Shown: positions 49,932 to 60,036 of the stretch, one piece after another
Layout: every line of letters starts with the position of its first letter
How positions within the stretch are numbered: the first letter of the stretch is position 1
NCBI RefSeq assembly: GCF_032930845.1
Contig: NZ_CP136758.1
Coordinates: 2,557,001-2,621,000 of the forward strand
Source: Parvularcula sp. LCG005
GTDB lineage: Bacteria; Pseudomonadota; Alphaproteobacteria; Caulobacterales; Parvularculaceae
DNA length: 64,000 nucleotides
Direction: 5' to 3'
The notes under the pieces: model-generated
The model's database searches: none
What the model saw: the letters and a program-made list of their open reading frames with translations, nothing else
What the model was told of the DNA's origin: nothing
Made by a program: the position numbers and the translations under genes

Positions 49932-51824
49932 ATGTTCCAATCCAGACTGACTATTTTGACTACCACCTCACTCGCCACCCTGCTCGCGGCGCCCGCCATG
50001 GCGCTGGCCAGCGAGCCGGACCGCTCGGACGAAATTTACGTCTCTGGCCTAAGGCCCGTTGCGCCGTCACAAACAACCGCTGCAGTCACTGTTCTTGATG
50101 CCGATGATCTGGCCATTCGGGGCTCGACCTATCTGGCCGACACGTTAAGGGCCGTGCCCGGCGTAGCGGTCTCCCGATCGGGTGCCGTTGGCGGTCTTAC
50201 CCAGCTGCGCATCCGCGGGGCAGAGGCGAACCACACCCTCCTGCTGATTGACGGCATCGACGTGTCCGACCCGATCAACGGCGAGAGTGATTTTGGCCTT
50301 TTCAGCAGCCTTTCCCCTGCTGCGATTGAAGTGCTGCGCGGTGAGCAGTCGGGTCTTTACGGCTCGGACGCCATCGGCGGTGTCATCAATATCCGCACCG
50401 GCAGTCACGAAGGCGGCTACGGACAGGTCGAACTGGGGACAGGCGACAGTCTTCGGGTCGAAGGCGGAAAGACATTCGGCAGTGAACAACACGCGGCCAC
50501 CGCCTCTTTCATCAGCACGCAGACCGCTGGTGTCGATACGGCTGGTGAGGACGGGGAGAAGGACGGCAGCCGCAGTCGGACCGGCATGTTGACAGGTCGT
50601 GCAGATCTTCGTGGCGGAGCGACAGTGCGTACCCTTATCCGCTATAGCAACGCCATGGCAGAAACGGATTCAGACTCCGACTTTGATGGACTGCTCAACA
50701 ACACCGAAGATCGTACGCTGAGTGATCAATGGACGGCCGGGGCCAACTTGAGCATACAGAAAGGCGCGGTTGATCATCTCATCTCGGTCAGCTGGAACCG
50801 GGTGGAGCGGTCCTATGAAGCGGGCGGCATCACGACCAATGATGCTGTCGGCGAACGGACGAGTTTAAGCTACAGCCCGTCCGTCCAATTCACGACCGCT
50901 CCCTTTGACGTGGTGCGCCTGACGGGCCTCGTCGATGCGGAACGCGAAGATTATCGCGCGCGCGACAGCGCCTATGATGGCCTGACCAACCAAGACCAGC
51001 GTTTTGATCGGCTTGGCGTTGGGGCCGAACTCCTCGCCACGCGCGGTATTATCGATGTGCACGCCAGCCTGCGCCATGATCGGAATGATGGGCAGTTTGA
51101 CGATACCACTACAGGCCGCGCCGGGATCGGCATTGACCTCGGTCCCATTGGTCGGGCCCGTGCCAGTGTGGGGACGGGTGTGAAAAATCCAACCTTCACG
51201 GAGCTTTTCGGCTATTATCCAGGCAGCTTTGTGGGCAATGAAAATCTCGTCCCTGAGCAGTCGACGGGGTGGGAAGCCGGCTGGGACAAGATTACCGAAC
51301 GCTGGAGCCTGTCTGCAACCGTGTTCAAAGCGCATCTCAAGAACGAGATATTCACGCGCTACGATTCCAGCTTCAACGCGACGCCGGATAATCGAGCCGG
51401 CGACAGCGAGCGCAGCGGCATTGAACTTGCCGCCCAATGGTCACCGGTGCCAACATTGTCCATTAGCGGCCAATGGACGACCACGTCTTCGCAATCATAC
51501 GATGACACCGACGAAATTCGTGTGCCTGATGAGACCGCCAGCCTGTCTTTGGGATATGCCCCCGAGGCGCTGGGACGAACGCGCCTTGGCGTTGCCTTAG
51601 ACTATGTGGGGGAACAGGACGATTTTGATTTCGGCAGTTTTCCGTCACGACGGGTCACGCTGGACAGCTACATCCTGACCAGCGCGACCCTCGATGTTCC
51701 GGTCGCAGAGCGTATTGCAATCTCGATCAGAGCCGAAAACTTGTTCGACGAAGAGGTGATGGACGTCTACGGATATCATAATGCGGGTGCCCGCCTGTTC
51801 GCGGGGGTGAAACTGACGCCATGA
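49932..51824 (+). CDS. btuB: TonB-dependent cobalamin receptor BtuB
   Basis: A 630-aa outer membrane receptor. Signal peptide (LTTTSLATLLAAPAMALA), a possible TonB box region at DEIYVSG, a plug domain (LAIRGSTYLADTLRAVPGVAVSRSGAVGGLTQLRIRGAEANHTLLLIDGIDVSDP, then LRGEQSGLYGSDAIGGVINIRT), and a long beta-barrel ending in the aromatic-poor GARLFAGVKLTP. Assignment to B12 rests on the riboswitch before it and the btuFCD genes after it. Start at 49932 gives the signal peptide. Its stop overlaps btuF by 4 bases. Confidence 0.93.
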   Translation: MFQSRLTILTTTSLATLLAAPAMALASEPDRSDEIYVSGLRPVAPSQTTAAVTVLDADDLAIRGSTYLADTLRAVPGVAVSRSGAVGGLTQLRIRGAEANHTLLLIDGIDVSDPINGESDFGLFSSLSPAAIEVLRGEQSGLYGSDAIGGVINIRTGSHEGGYGQVELGTGDSLRVEGGKTFGSEQHAATASFISTQTAGVDTAGEDGEKDGSRSRTGMLTGRADLRGGATVRTLIRYSNAMAETDSDSDFDGLLNNTEDRTLSDQWTAGANLSIQKGAVDHLISVSWNRVERSYEAGGITTNDAVGERTSLSYSPSVQFTTAPFDVVRLTGLVDAEREDYRARDSAYDGLTNQDQRFDRLGVGAELLATRGIIDVHASLRHDRNDGQFDDTTTGRAGIGIDLGPIGRARASVGTGVKNPTFTELFGYYPGSFVGNENLVPEQSTGWEAGWDKITERWSLSATVFKAHLKNEIFTRYDSSFNATPDNRAGDSERSGIELAAQWSPVPTLSISGQWTTTSSQSYDDTDEIRVPDETASLSLGYAPEALGRTRLGVALDYVGEQDDFDFGSFPSRRVTLDSYILTSATLDVPVAERIAISIRAENLFDEEVMDVYGYHNAGARLFAGVKLTP

Positions 51825-52657
51825 TCCCGCGGACAGCCCTCCTTGCGCTGTTTGCGTTGGTCGGATGCAATGCGTCGCCCGTCAAAACCGACGGGCAACC
51901 GCGCGTTGTCAGTCTCGACTATTGTGCCGACCAATATGTGCTGGGGCTTGTCGAACGAGATTACATCGCCGCGCTATCGCGGGATTCTCAGGCGGACTAC
52001 GCCTATCTGCGCGCCGAGGCTGTCGGCCTTGCACAGACCAGTGGTCGGGCGGAGGCGGTACTCGCCCTCCGTCCGACGGTCATCGTACGAACCTATGGCG
52101 GCGGCCCCGATGCCGGCGCCCTCTACGCTCGCCTCGGCATACCCGTCGTGCAAATTGGCTATGCCGGTCGGCTAGAGGATATTGCCAGTGTCGTTCAGGC
52201 CGCAGCGGGGGATTTTGATGGGGCGATGGGGGACGAGACGGCCAGCAACCGCGCTGCCATTCTGATCGATCAGATGAGGAATAATCTGGACCGTGTACCC
52301 GCTTCATCGGATCGCCGGTCGCTCCTCTACATGACTCAGGGCGGTGTGACGGCAGGCCCTGGCACGATGATCGACGACATCATCACCAAAGCCGGTTACT
52401 CCAACTTCGAGACACGGCCGGGCTGGTCGCCACTGCCGTTGGAGCGGTTGGCCTATAAACAGCCCGATCAGATTGCGACGGCATTTTTCGACGGGGCCTA
52501 TACGGTCCTGTCGCCATGGACGGCCAGCCGTCATCCCGTTGCGCGCCGGCAATTGGCCAATCAGGACGCCGTTGCCATCGACAGTGCGTTGACGTCATGT
52601 AGTGCGTGGTACACCGCCGAAGCCGTGACCGTGCTGGCAGAAAGGCGAAGCCAATGA
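51821..52657 (+). CDS. btuF: Cobalamin-binding ABC transporter protein BtuF (lipoprotein)
   Basis: A 278-aa periplasmic binding protein with lipobox LVGC (Cys16), so it is probably membrane-anchored. Helical-backbone class III features: RVVSLDYCADQYVLGLVERDYIAALSRDS, then RAEAVLALRPTVIVRTYGGG. It hands B12 to BtuC. Overlaps btuB and btuC. Confidence 0.87.
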   Translation: MIPRTALLALFALVGCNASPVKTDGQPRVVSLDYCADQYVLGLVERDYIAALSRDSQADYAYLRAEAVGLAQTSGRAEAVLALRPTVIVRTYGGGPDAGALYARLGIPVVQIGYAGRLEDIASVVQAAAGDFDGAMGDETASNRAAILIDQMRNNLDRVPASSDRRSLLYMTQGGVTAGPGTMIDDIITKAGYSNFETRPGWSPLPLERLAYKQPDQIATAFFDGAYTVLSPWTASRHPVARRQLANQDAVAIDSALTSCSAWYTAEAVTVLAERRSQ

Positions 52658-53643
52658 CAGATCGCCGCCTACTGATCGTTCTGGCCGCCCTTGGTCTCGC
52701 GACCATCGTCGCCAGCCTCGGACTGGGAGAGACGGGCATGGGCCTGAGGCGTCTGCTGCTGGCACTGGTCGGACAGGGCCCGGCTGGTGACCGAATTGTG
52801 GTCTGGGACATCCGTCTTCCTCGCGCCCTTGCCGCGTTTCTGTCCGGCGCAGCCCTGGGCGCCAGCGGCGCGGCGCTACAGGGTCTCCTCCGCAACCCCC
52901 TGGCTGAGCCCGGTGTTCTTGGTGTGTCTGCCGTGTCGACGCTGGCCGCGACCCTGACGCTCTATTATGGCTTGGCATCATCCTTTGCACCGATACTACC
53001 CCTTGCCGCTGTCAGCGGTGCAATGGTGGCCACCGCGATTCTATTGTTCTGCGCGCGAAAAGTCCGTTCGATAGTAACCCTCATCCTGATAGGCGTGGGC
53101 ATCACCAGCTTCGCCGGGGCCGTCATGGCCCTCCTCCTGAATTTCGCGCCCAATCCGTACACGCTGTCTGATATGATCAACTGGACCCTCGGATCGGTCA
53201 GCAATCGGGGCCTGAACGATATTGCCCTGGCAGGCCCCTTTATCGCCCTCGGCATTGCGATCCTCGTAGCGACCCGGCGTGATCTGACGGCGCTCACTTT
53301 GGGAGAGGAGGTCGCCCGGACCATCGGGCTTGATCTTGGCCGGGCCCGGCTAAGGATTGTGCTGGGAGCAGGCCTTGCCACAGGCGGCTCCATCGCGCTG
53401 GCGGGCACGATCGGATTTGTCGGCATCATCGCCCCCCACCTTGTCCGTTGCCATGTGGGGCACGACCCGGGCCGAACGGTCCAGCCATCGGCCCTGCTTG
53501 CGGGCCTGCTCGTCGTCGCAGCAGATGTCGGTGTACGTCTGATCCCCACATCCGGAGAGCTGAAGCTGGGTGTGGTTGCGGCCCTGATCGGCGCGCCCCT
53601 GTTTATCTGGATTGCCGCCAGACGCGGAGTGAATGATGAGTGA
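52654..53643 (+). CDS. btuC: Cobalamin ABC transporter permease BtuC
   Basis: A 329-aa FecCD-family permease with about nine to ten helices. Family motifs: WDIRLPRALAAFLSGAALGASGAALQGLLRNPLAEPGVLGVSA, and GTIGFVGIIAPHLVRCHVGHDPGRTVQPSALLAGLLVVAADVGVR. The ATG at 52654 overlaps the btuF stop; the frame also opens upstream at 52606 inside btuF. The end overlaps btuD. Confidence 0.92.
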   Translation: MTDRRLLIVLAALGLATIVASLGLGETGMGLRRLLLALVGQGPAGDRIVVWDIRLPRALAAFLSGAALGASGAALQGLLRNPLAEPGVLGVSAVSTLAATLTLYYGLASSFAPILPLAAVSGAMVATAILLFCARKVRSIVTLILIGVGITSFAGAVMALLLNFAPNPYTLSDMINWTLGSVSNRGLNDIALAGPFIALGIAILVATRRDLTALTLGEEVARTIGLDLGRARLRIVLGAGLATGGSIALAGTIGFVGIIAPHLVRCHVGHDPGRTVQPSALLAGLLVVAADVGVRLIPTSGELKLGVVAALIGAPLFIWIAARRGVNDE

Positions 53644-54433
53644 ACTGCGCGCAGAAGCCGCCTCATCGACACCAGATGGCGGCCCTCAGTTTCGGGATAT
53701 CGATTTCGTTGCCCGGCCCGGTGAGTTCGTCGCCATTCTGGGGCCAAACGGTGCCGGCAAGACAACGTTCCTGCAAGCGCTGGCGGGCCTGCGACCGCTC
53801 ACGTCAGGTCAAATAACGGTGTCGAAGCGTCCCCTGGACAGCTTTGACGCAATAGAACGTGCCCGAACCATCAGCTATCTGCCACAAAGCAGACCGATAA
53901 GCTGGCCCCTGACCGTGCAGGATATTGTCGGGTTGGGCCGGTATGCCTTTGGCGGTTCAATCGGCAGGCCGTCAGAACGATGCCGCGCCGCGATAGAGCA
54001 CGCCCTTGAACAGGTCGGCATGCAGAGTTTTCGTGATCGGCGCGCCGACACTCTCTCAGGGGGCGAACTGGCGCGTGTACATCTGGCCCGCGCGCTGGCG
54101 GCCGAAGCGCCGATCCTGCTGGCCGATGAACCGATCCTGTCCCTCGACCCCGCACAGCAATTTCGAATTCTTGAAGCGTTGAAGAGGGTTGCGATGTCAA
54201 GACGTGCCGTCGTGGCGGTCCTGCATGATATTCAGCTGGCCGCCCGTTTTGCCAGCCACGTCGTCATTCTGCGAGACGGCAGGCTTTTGGCATCCGGCAC
54301 GCCCGATGAGACATTGACCCCGCAGGTCATCGGCCGAGCCTTTGATCTGGTCGCAAGCGGGACAGGTCGTGAGCTGATAATCGAAGGGCCGGCTGAGACC
54401 TTCAGCGCGCGGTCCGGCGACGGTCGCGCTTGA
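53636..54433 (+). CDS. btuD: Cobalamin ABC transporter ATPase BtuD
   Basis: A 265-aa ATP-binding protein. Walker A GPNGAGKTTF, Q-loop LPQSRPI, signature LSGGELARVHLARAL, Walker B ILLADEPI (Glu conserved in DEP), switch His in VLHDI. Starts at 53633 or 53636 are equivalent. Last gene of btuBFCD. Its end overlaps the convergent ligase gene by 32 bases. Confidence 0.93.
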   Translation: MSELRAEAASSTPDGGPQFRDIDFVARPGEFVAILGPNGAGKTTFLQALAGLRPLTSGQITVSKRPLDSFDAIERARTISYLPQSRPISWPLTVQDIVGLGRYAFGGSIGRPSERCRAAIEHALEQVGMQSFRDRRADTLSGGELARVHLARALAAEAPILLADEPILSLDPAQQFRILEALKRVAMSRRAVVAVLHDIQLAARFASHVVILRDGRLLASGTPDETLTPQVIGRAFDLVASGTGRELIIEGPAETFSARSGDGRA

Positions 54434-55661
54434 CGGTTCGCCCCTGTGCCACGCCTGTGCCGAGCCCCATGAGGCTGCTGACCCACCAGAGGATGGCCGG
54501 AATTTCCAGCGCATAGTCCACGAGGCCATGGACCAGAACGAGAGCAAGGATGACGACCGACGCCCGCAGCAGGCTGCGCAATTGTCGGCTACGACGCAGC
54601 CCCTTAATGAGCGAGACGAAGATCGTGACGATGACGGCGCCTCCGGGAATCGTGCCGACAATGCCGGTCTGCACCAGCCATTGCAGCGGCAGATTATGGG
54701 CTGCCCCCTGAAACACCAGCACATGGGCGGTGTCGACGGTGATGTGCGGCGCGAGCGCTTCGGTAAATCGCCCCAGTCCGTGTCCGAACAACGGCGCGTC
54801 CAGAAAGGCGGCGAAAGTGGCGCGCCACAGAATCCAGCGCCCGACATCATCGCCGCCAAGATCGGTCAGTCGGTCCTGCGCGCCCTGCCCCGATACCGCG
54901 CCCAACACGACCATGGCCCCAATGAACAGAAGGACCGGCACGAGTGCACGATCCTGTCGGCCGGACCGTGACCAGATGACCAGCGCAATCATGGCGGCAC
55001 AGCCCGTCATGATACCGGCGCGGGAGGCGGTCAGGACGAGACAGGTCACGGTGAAGAGAAAGAGCACGATCGGCAGGACTGCGCCCCGGCCGGGCTGCAG
55101 CAGGTGACCAACGCGCCAGCGGACCGACCGAACAGTGTTGAGAATCTGGCTCAGGGCGAGAACGGCAGCGACGGCAAACAGGGTCGCCGCCGTATTGGCC
55201 GACAGGAACGCGGCCGTCAGCCGCCCTTGGTGGTATGCTTTTGCCTGCCCCCATATGGCATCAGGCGTTGTCACAAAGCTCATGAACGCAAAAATGGCGA
55301 GCGCCAGCAGGGCGAGCTGGTGCAGCAAGACCAGTTGCCGGGCCTGATTGGAGGCCAACGCCGCCTGAAACATCACCCAATAAATCGCTCCGGCCCCCGC
55401 AAGGGTGGCGAGGTCCGGCCATGCCGCCTCCCATCGCCCCTGCATCACCGACATTACAGCAAGGATGAGCCAGGCGATACTCCCAACGATCAGCGGGAAG
55501 GGCACCACCATCTGCCGCTGCGGCAATGATGATACCGCCGCCAGAATCGCCAGCAGACCTGAGAAAACAAGGGAAAGACCTGCCCTGTCTGCGCCATAGG
55601 CGAGCGAGGCCGCCAGAATGACCAGAAGCGTCATCGCAGGAAGGAGATAGGGTCTCACCAT
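54402..55661 (-). CDS. O-antigen ligase-like membrane protein (Wzy/WaaL family)
   Basis: A 419-aa polytopic protein with about ten to twelve helices and a large periplasmic loop. The Wzy_C-type segment (ASRAGIMTGCAAMIAL, then RWILWRATFAAFLDAPLFGHGLGRF and HNLPLQWLVQTGIVGTI) is characteristic of O-antigen ligases and polymerases. Start at 55661 follows GGAAGGAGAT; the frame extends upstream to 55847. It faces the sugar transferase gene, so both may act on an envelope polysaccharide. Confidence 0.82.
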   Translation of the reverse strand: MVRPYLLPAMTLLVILAASLAYGADRAGLSLVFSGLLAILAAVSSLPQRQMVVPFPLIVGSIAWLILAVMSVMQGRWEAAWPDLATLAGAGAIYWVMFQAALASNQARQLVLLHQLALLALAIFAFMSFVTTPDAIWGQAKAYHQGRLTAAFLSANTAATLFAVAAVLALSQILNTVRSVRWRVGHLLQPGRGAVLPIVLFLFTVTCLVLTASRAGIMTGCAAMIALVIWSRSGRQDRALVPVLLFIGAMVVLGAVSGQGAQDRLTDLGGDDVGRWILWRATFAAFLDAPLFGHGLGRFTEALAPHITVDTAHVLVFQGAAHNLPLQWLVQTGIVGTIPGGAVIVTIFVSLIKGLRRSRQLRSLLRASVVILALVLVHGLVDYALEIPAILWWVSSLMGLGTGVAQGRTVKRDRRRTAR

Positions 55662-55814
55662 TCGGCCTTTTACGGTTAACCGGTTTGAAAAAACTAAAGG
55701 ACATCTGGTGACAGCCGACGCCAGCGTTGCAAGGTATCGATTTCTGCCATCATTTGTCCGCTTTGGCGCGCTTCCTGCGTGGTTTGGGCCGACAATGTGA
55801 TGGGCGGCGGCAGT

Positions 55815-56501
55815 ATGAACAGGATAGCAGACGGGATCGAGCGGCAATCAGGCATGACCTCCCAACGCACCGATGAATACCCTGCCGGCCTGACCGGCCC
55901 GGCCAAGCGCCTGTGCGACCTGCTCATCGCAATTCCCACACTCGGTTTTGTGCTGCCGCTGCTGGTCGTTCTGGCGGTCCTGATCAAGCTGCAGGATGGC
56001 GGACCGGTCTTTTACCGGCACACGCGCTGCGGCCTGCACGGTTCGCGGTTCACCCTGTTGAAATTTCGGACCATGGCCCCTGCAGCCGATGACCAGCTCG
56101 ATTTCATCCTGGCGGCCGATGCGAAGGCCCGGCACGACTGGCTCGCCTATCGCAAACTGCATCATGATCCGCGGGTGACGCGTCTGGGCCGGTTTCTGCG
56201 CCGCTCAAGTCTCGATGAACTGCCGCAGCTGCTCAACGTCATCATGGGCGACATGTCTCTGGTCGGTCCTCGCCCCATCGTGGAAGAGGAAGTGGCTCGT
56301 TTCGGCACGGACGCCGATGCCTATTTCGCGGCCCGGCCGGGCCTTACCGGCCTTTGGCAGATTTCCGGGCGCAACCATACCGACTACGATACAAGGGTTG
56401 CTTTGGATGCCCATTATGTCCGGCACTGGAATTTCTGGCTGGACGTGAAGATCCTGCTGCGCACCGTGCCCTGCGTGCTATTGGCAACGGGGGCGCGATA
56501 G
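55815..56501 (+). CDS. Initiating sugar-phosphate transferase (undecaprenyl-phosphate type)
   Basis: A 228-aa monotopic enzyme that transfers a sugar phosphate to undecaprenyl phosphate and starts a polysaccharide repeat. A membrane re-entrant helix ([57 protein letters not shown]) and the catalytic part [22 protein letters not shown] and [15 protein letters not shown] are the WbaP/PglC-like core. Starts at 55815 and 55854 are both usable. It belongs to the small PHPT class without N-terminal TM domain. Confidence 0.9.
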   Translation: MNRIADGIERQSGMTSQRTDEYPAGLTGPAKRLCDLLIAIPTLGFVLPLLVVLAVLIKLQDGGPVFYRHTRCGLHGSRFTLLKFRTMAPAADDQLDFILAADAKARHDWLAYRKLHHDPRVTRLGRFLRRSSLDELPQLLNVIMGDMSLVGPRPIVEEEVARFGTDADAYFAARPGLTGLWQISGRNHTDYDTRVALDAHYVRHWNFWLDVKILLRTVPCVLLATGAR

Positions 56502-56568
56502 GGCGCTTTACGGGATGGTCTCAATCGCGCTCTAAGCGCATTGGTTTCACCGACAGGAATTCCGGTTC

Positions 56569-58164
56569 ATGGCACGTCCCCTCCTCAAATCTATGGCCAC
56601 CGTTTCCGGCCTGACCATGGTCAGCCGTGTGCTCGGCTTTGCGCGCCAGATGCTGATTGCGGGGATCATCGGGGCGTCCGGCAACCCGGTTGCCGATGCT
56701 TTCTGGGCGGCCTTCCGCCTGCCCAACATGTTCCGCCGCCTGTTGGCTGAAGGCGCCTTTCAGGCCGCCTTCGTCCCCCTGTTCCAGCGCCATTCGGTCA
56801 AGGGCGACATGGACGGTGCAAAGGCGTTTGCTGAGGATATTCTGGCGTGGATGATCGTTATCCTAACCGGCCTGTCGGCGATTATCATGATCTTCGCGCC
56901 TGTCTTTGTCAGCATTCTGACGACAGGGTTCAGGGACGACCCGGAGCGATTTAATCTGACGATCCTCTATACGCGCATCATGTTCCCCTATCTGGCCTGC
57001 ATGTCGCTGGTCGGCATTTATGGCGGCATGCTGGGCGCGATGCACAAATTCGCAGCGGCTTCAGCGGCGCCGCTTCTCCTGAACATTGCTCTCATTACCG
57101 GCGTTCTGGCCTTTGCCGACGCCCCCGCCGAAGTAACGGGCCTTGCTGCAGCCTGGTCGGTGATGATTGGTGGTCTTCTGCAGCTAGGGGCGCTGGTACT
57201 GGCCGCCACCCGGTCAAAACTTCTTCTCCGTCTGCGGTTACCGCGCCATAGCGGCGCTGCCAAACGCATGCTGATGCTCGGTACACCCGGCTTTATCGGC
57301 GCCGCCGCGCTGCAGGTGAACGGGATTGTCGGCACCAACATCGCCTCGCGTGAGGCGGGGGCTGTGTCCTGGCTGATGAACGCCGACCAGCTCTACCAAC
57401 TGCCGCTCGCCATCATTGGCATTGCCCTTGGGGTTGTTCTGATGCCCGCCATCGGCCGATCTGTGAAATCGGGGGATGAGACCGGCGCGAAACGCACCCT
57501 CAATCGCGGGGTCGAGGTAGCGCTGTTTTTTGCCCTGCCCGCCACCGCCGCGCTGATGACGATCCCCGTTTTTCTGTGCGGCGCGCTTTTCCAGGATATG
57601 GCAGGCGACCTGACACGCGCGATTGGCGCAGGGCGATCCGCCTTCAACGACACGGATGTGGCGATGGTCGGCGCGGCCCTAGCCGTCTATGGCATCGGCC
57701 TGCCGGCCTTCGTACTGCAGAAAGTGTTCGCCGCAGCATTTTTTGCCCGCGAGGATACCAAATCTCCCATGACGTTCGCGCTGGTCGCCATTGCGATCAA
57801 CGCGACGATCTCGATCACGCTGTTCCCTACCATGGGCTTTATCGCGGTGCCCATCGGCACGGTGGTCGCGGCCTGGGTCGAGGTGACGGGCCTGAGCTGG
57901 CGCCTCTATGCGCGGGGTCACCTTCGCCCCAGCCTGACCGTCCTCAGCCGGATCGTCCGTATGGTTCTGGTTGCTGGGGGCTTGGGATGGCTGTTGCGCA
58001 TTGCCATGGCCCATCAGGAGATGTTGGCACCGATGGCCTTTGATCAGGACTGGATCCTGCTGTTCGAGCTCGTCGGGGCGGGCGTGCTCCTGTACTTTAT
58101 CGCAACGATCCTGACCGGCGGGGTCAGCATCGCTGCGCTGAAAGGCAAAGCCGCAAAGGCTTAG
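56569..58164 (+). CDS. murJ: Lipid II flippase MurJ
   Basis: A 531-aa polytopic protein with about fourteen helices that flips lipid II for peptidoglycan synthesis. The MviN signature is visible: SMATVSGLTMVSRVLGFARQMLIAGIIGASGNPVADAFWAAFRLPNMFRRLLAEGAFQAAFVPLF. The stop overlaps the convergent acyl-CoA synthetase stop by 4 bases. Essential in most bacteria. Confidence 0.96.
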   Translation: MARPLLKSMATVSGLTMVSRVLGFARQMLIAGIIGASGNPVADAFWAAFRLPNMFRRLLAEGAFQAAFVPLFQRHSVKGDMDGAKAFAEDILAWMIVILTGLSAIIMIFAPVFVSILTTGFRDDPERFNLTILYTRIMFPYLACMSLVGIYGGMLGAMHKFAAASAAPLLLNIALITGVLAFADAPAEVTGLAAAWSVMIGGLLQLGALVLAATRSKLLLRLRLPRHSGAAKRMLMLGTPGFIGAAALQVNGIVGTNIASREAGAVSWLMNADQLYQLPLAIIGIALGVVLMPAIGRSVKSGDETGAKRTLNRGVEVALFFALPATAALMTIPVFLCGALFQDMAGDLTRAIGAGRSAFNDTDVAMVGAALAVYGIGLPAFVLQKVFAAAFFAREDTKSPMTFALVAIAINATISITLFPTMGFIAVPIGTVVAAWVEVTGLSWRLYARGHLRPSLTVLSRIVRMVLVAGGLGWLLRIAMAHQEMLAPMAFDQDWILLFELVGAGVLLYFIATILTGGVSIAALKGKAAKA

Positions 58165-59882
58165 GCGTCGGCGGCACTCCAATGCGCCGGGTGCTGCGTC
58201 GCAATCATCTTGATCTGGCGCTTGTCGACCTTGCCGGTCGTCCCGCGCGGCAGGGGGACAGGTGACAGCCACAGGCGCTCTGGCACTTTGAACGGTGCCA
58301 GCTTGCTGGCCACGTGATCGCGCAGGGCCTGCAGGTCCACGGGACCTTCCTTGCCGTAAACCGCCGCACCGACAATCTCGCCGTAGATTTCGTCGGGAAC
58401 GGAGAACACGGCAGCCTCGTCGACTGGGCCGAAATCAACGAGGGCGTTCTCGACCTCCAGACAGGAAATGTTCTCGCCACCGCGAATGATGAGGTCTTTG
58501 GCCCGATCAAGGATGGTGATGAAGCCTTCCTCGTCCAGCACCCCGATATCACCGGTCCGGAACCAGCCCCCCGGATAGAAAGCCCTTTCCGTGGCAGCCT
58601 CATCTTCAAGATAATGATGGAACGTGACCGGGCTTTTCACGCAGATTTCACCTTCGGTGCCGCGCGGCTGCACCTCACCCTTCTCGTTCAGCACCTCAAT
58701 CTGGTTGATCGGCGGAATCGCGCGACCAGCCGAGCCGGGGTGATTGATGAAATCCCCCATCGTGATGTGGGCGACCAGTGAGTTTGTTTCAGTCAGACCG
58801 TAGCCTGAGGAAATCCCAATCTGCGGGAACTTGTCGACCTGCTGCAGCACCTGGGAAGCTGGGCGCTTGGCCCCGCCGGTGATGATATCGGCCAGGTCAT
58901 CAAGATCGCCCGGCTTGGCAGCCTGCACCAGTTCATGGGCCATGGTCGGCACACCGACGAAATTCGTGATGTCTTCCTTCTTGATCAGGTCGATCGCCTT
59001 TTCAGCGTCCCAGCGATACATGAAGACCGTCTTGCGCCCCAGCAGCCATGACAGCATCAGCGTCGAATGCAGTGCAGTCACGTGGAACAGCGGCAGGGCG
59101 AGCAGCACTGCAGGGTTTTCAGGCACGAACGGAACGTCCGGACGCCGCCGCTGCGCAAGGGTCAAGAGGAATGACCATGAGAGCACCGCATTAACGCAGG
59201 AGCGGTGGGTCAGCAGCGCCCCCTTGGGCTTCCCCGTCGAGCCGGACGTATAGAGCAGGCAGAAATGGGACTCAGGATCGATCTGTACTGACGGTGCGGT
59301 CTGTGGCCATTTTTCATCCGCGATGATGTCGTCAAACCGGATATCGCCGCCCGGCACATCTTCGCGCGCCGTTACAAGCGTCAGGCCAAGCTCTTCGCGC
59401 CGCGGCTCGAGATAGCCAAAACGTTTGCCGTCGCAGACAACGACCTTGGCCTTGGCCCGACCGATCCCGTCGCGCAGCTCCCCCTCCTGCCACCAGGCAT
59501 TCAGCGGCACGACTGTCGCGCCAGAGGCGACGATGCCCAGAAACGCCATCGGCCACTCAGGGTAATTCCGCATGGCAATCGCCACCCGGTCCCCCTGGCC
59601 GATGCCTTTTTCTTCCTTGAGCCAGTTGGCGAAACGCATGGCCTTGGCCCAGGTCTCGCCGACCGTATAGCGCTCGTCATCATAGACGATGAATTCGCGG
59701 TCCTTGTACTGCATCCCCCGCAGGGCGAGGACGTCACGCAGGCTCGCCTGGGACATGGCAAAGACATGAGGATAGTCGACACCGCGAATGGTCATCGGGA
59801 CCGTCGCAAATGGCCCCCCTTCAGCCATCATGGCGGCGGCCTCGGTCGCAATTTCCTCGTTGGTCAATGGTTCGGGCATCAT
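58161..59882 (-). CDS. AMP-dependent acyl-CoA synthetase (long-chain fatty-acid ligase type)
   Basis: A 573-aa adenylating enzyme that activates a carboxylic acid, probably a fatty acid, to its CoA ester. Motifs: LLYTSGSTGKPKGALLTH, GYGLTETNSLV, WFRTGDIG, RAKDLIIRGGENI and the lysine motif PRGTTGKVDK. Starts at 59882 and 59879 are adjacent. Convergent with murJ. An inverted repeat lies 27-53 bases upstream. The exact acid cannot be told. Confidence 0.92.
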   Translation of the reverse strand: MMPEPLTNEEIATEAAAMMAEGGPFATVPMTIRGVDYPHVFAMSQASLRDVLALRGMQYKDREFIVYDDERYTVGETWAKAMRFANWLKEEKGIGQGDRVAIAMRNYPEWPMAFLGIVASGATVVPLNAWWQEGELRDGIGRAKAKVVVCDGKRFGYLEPRREELGLTLVTAREDVPGGDIRFDDIIADEKWPQTAPSVQIDPESHFCLLYTSGSTGKPKGALLTHRSCVNAVLSWSFLLTLAQRRRPDVPFVPENPAVLLALPLFHVTALHSTLMLSWLLGRKTVFMYRWDAEKAIDLIKKEDITNFVGVPTMAHELVQAAKPGDLDDLADIITGGAKRPASQVLQQVDKFPQIGISSGYGLTETNSLVAHITMGDFINHPGSAGRAIPPINQIEVLNEKGEVQPRGTEGEICVKSPVTFHHYLEDEAATERAFYPGGWFRTGDIGVLDEEGFITILDRAKDLIIRGGENISCLEVENALVDFGPVDEAAVFSVPDEIYGEIVGAAVYGKEGPVDLQALRDHVASKLAPFKVPERLWLSPVPLPRGTTGKVDKRQIKMIATQHPAHWSAADA

Positions 59883-59908
59883 GGGATAGGGGCTTCCTCG
59901 ATTATTGT

Positions 59909-59935
59909 CGTTATGTTTATTCGTTGATCATAACG
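59909..59935. promoter_or_regulatory. Inverted repeat upstream of the acyl-CoA synthetase
   Basis: CGTTATG (59909-59915) and CATAACG (59929-59935) with a 13-base spacer, in the 246-base divergent region between the synthetase and suhB. It could be an operator for a fatty-acid regulator; none is in the window. Confidence 0.4.
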
Positions 59936-60036
59936 CCATGTGAGCCCGCAGGCACCCCCCACTACACCGCACCATCCCTTGCTTTTCCGTATCGCTTGGG
60001 CCAGTTGCAGCCGCCAGAGCGTGAAACGCCGTCACC

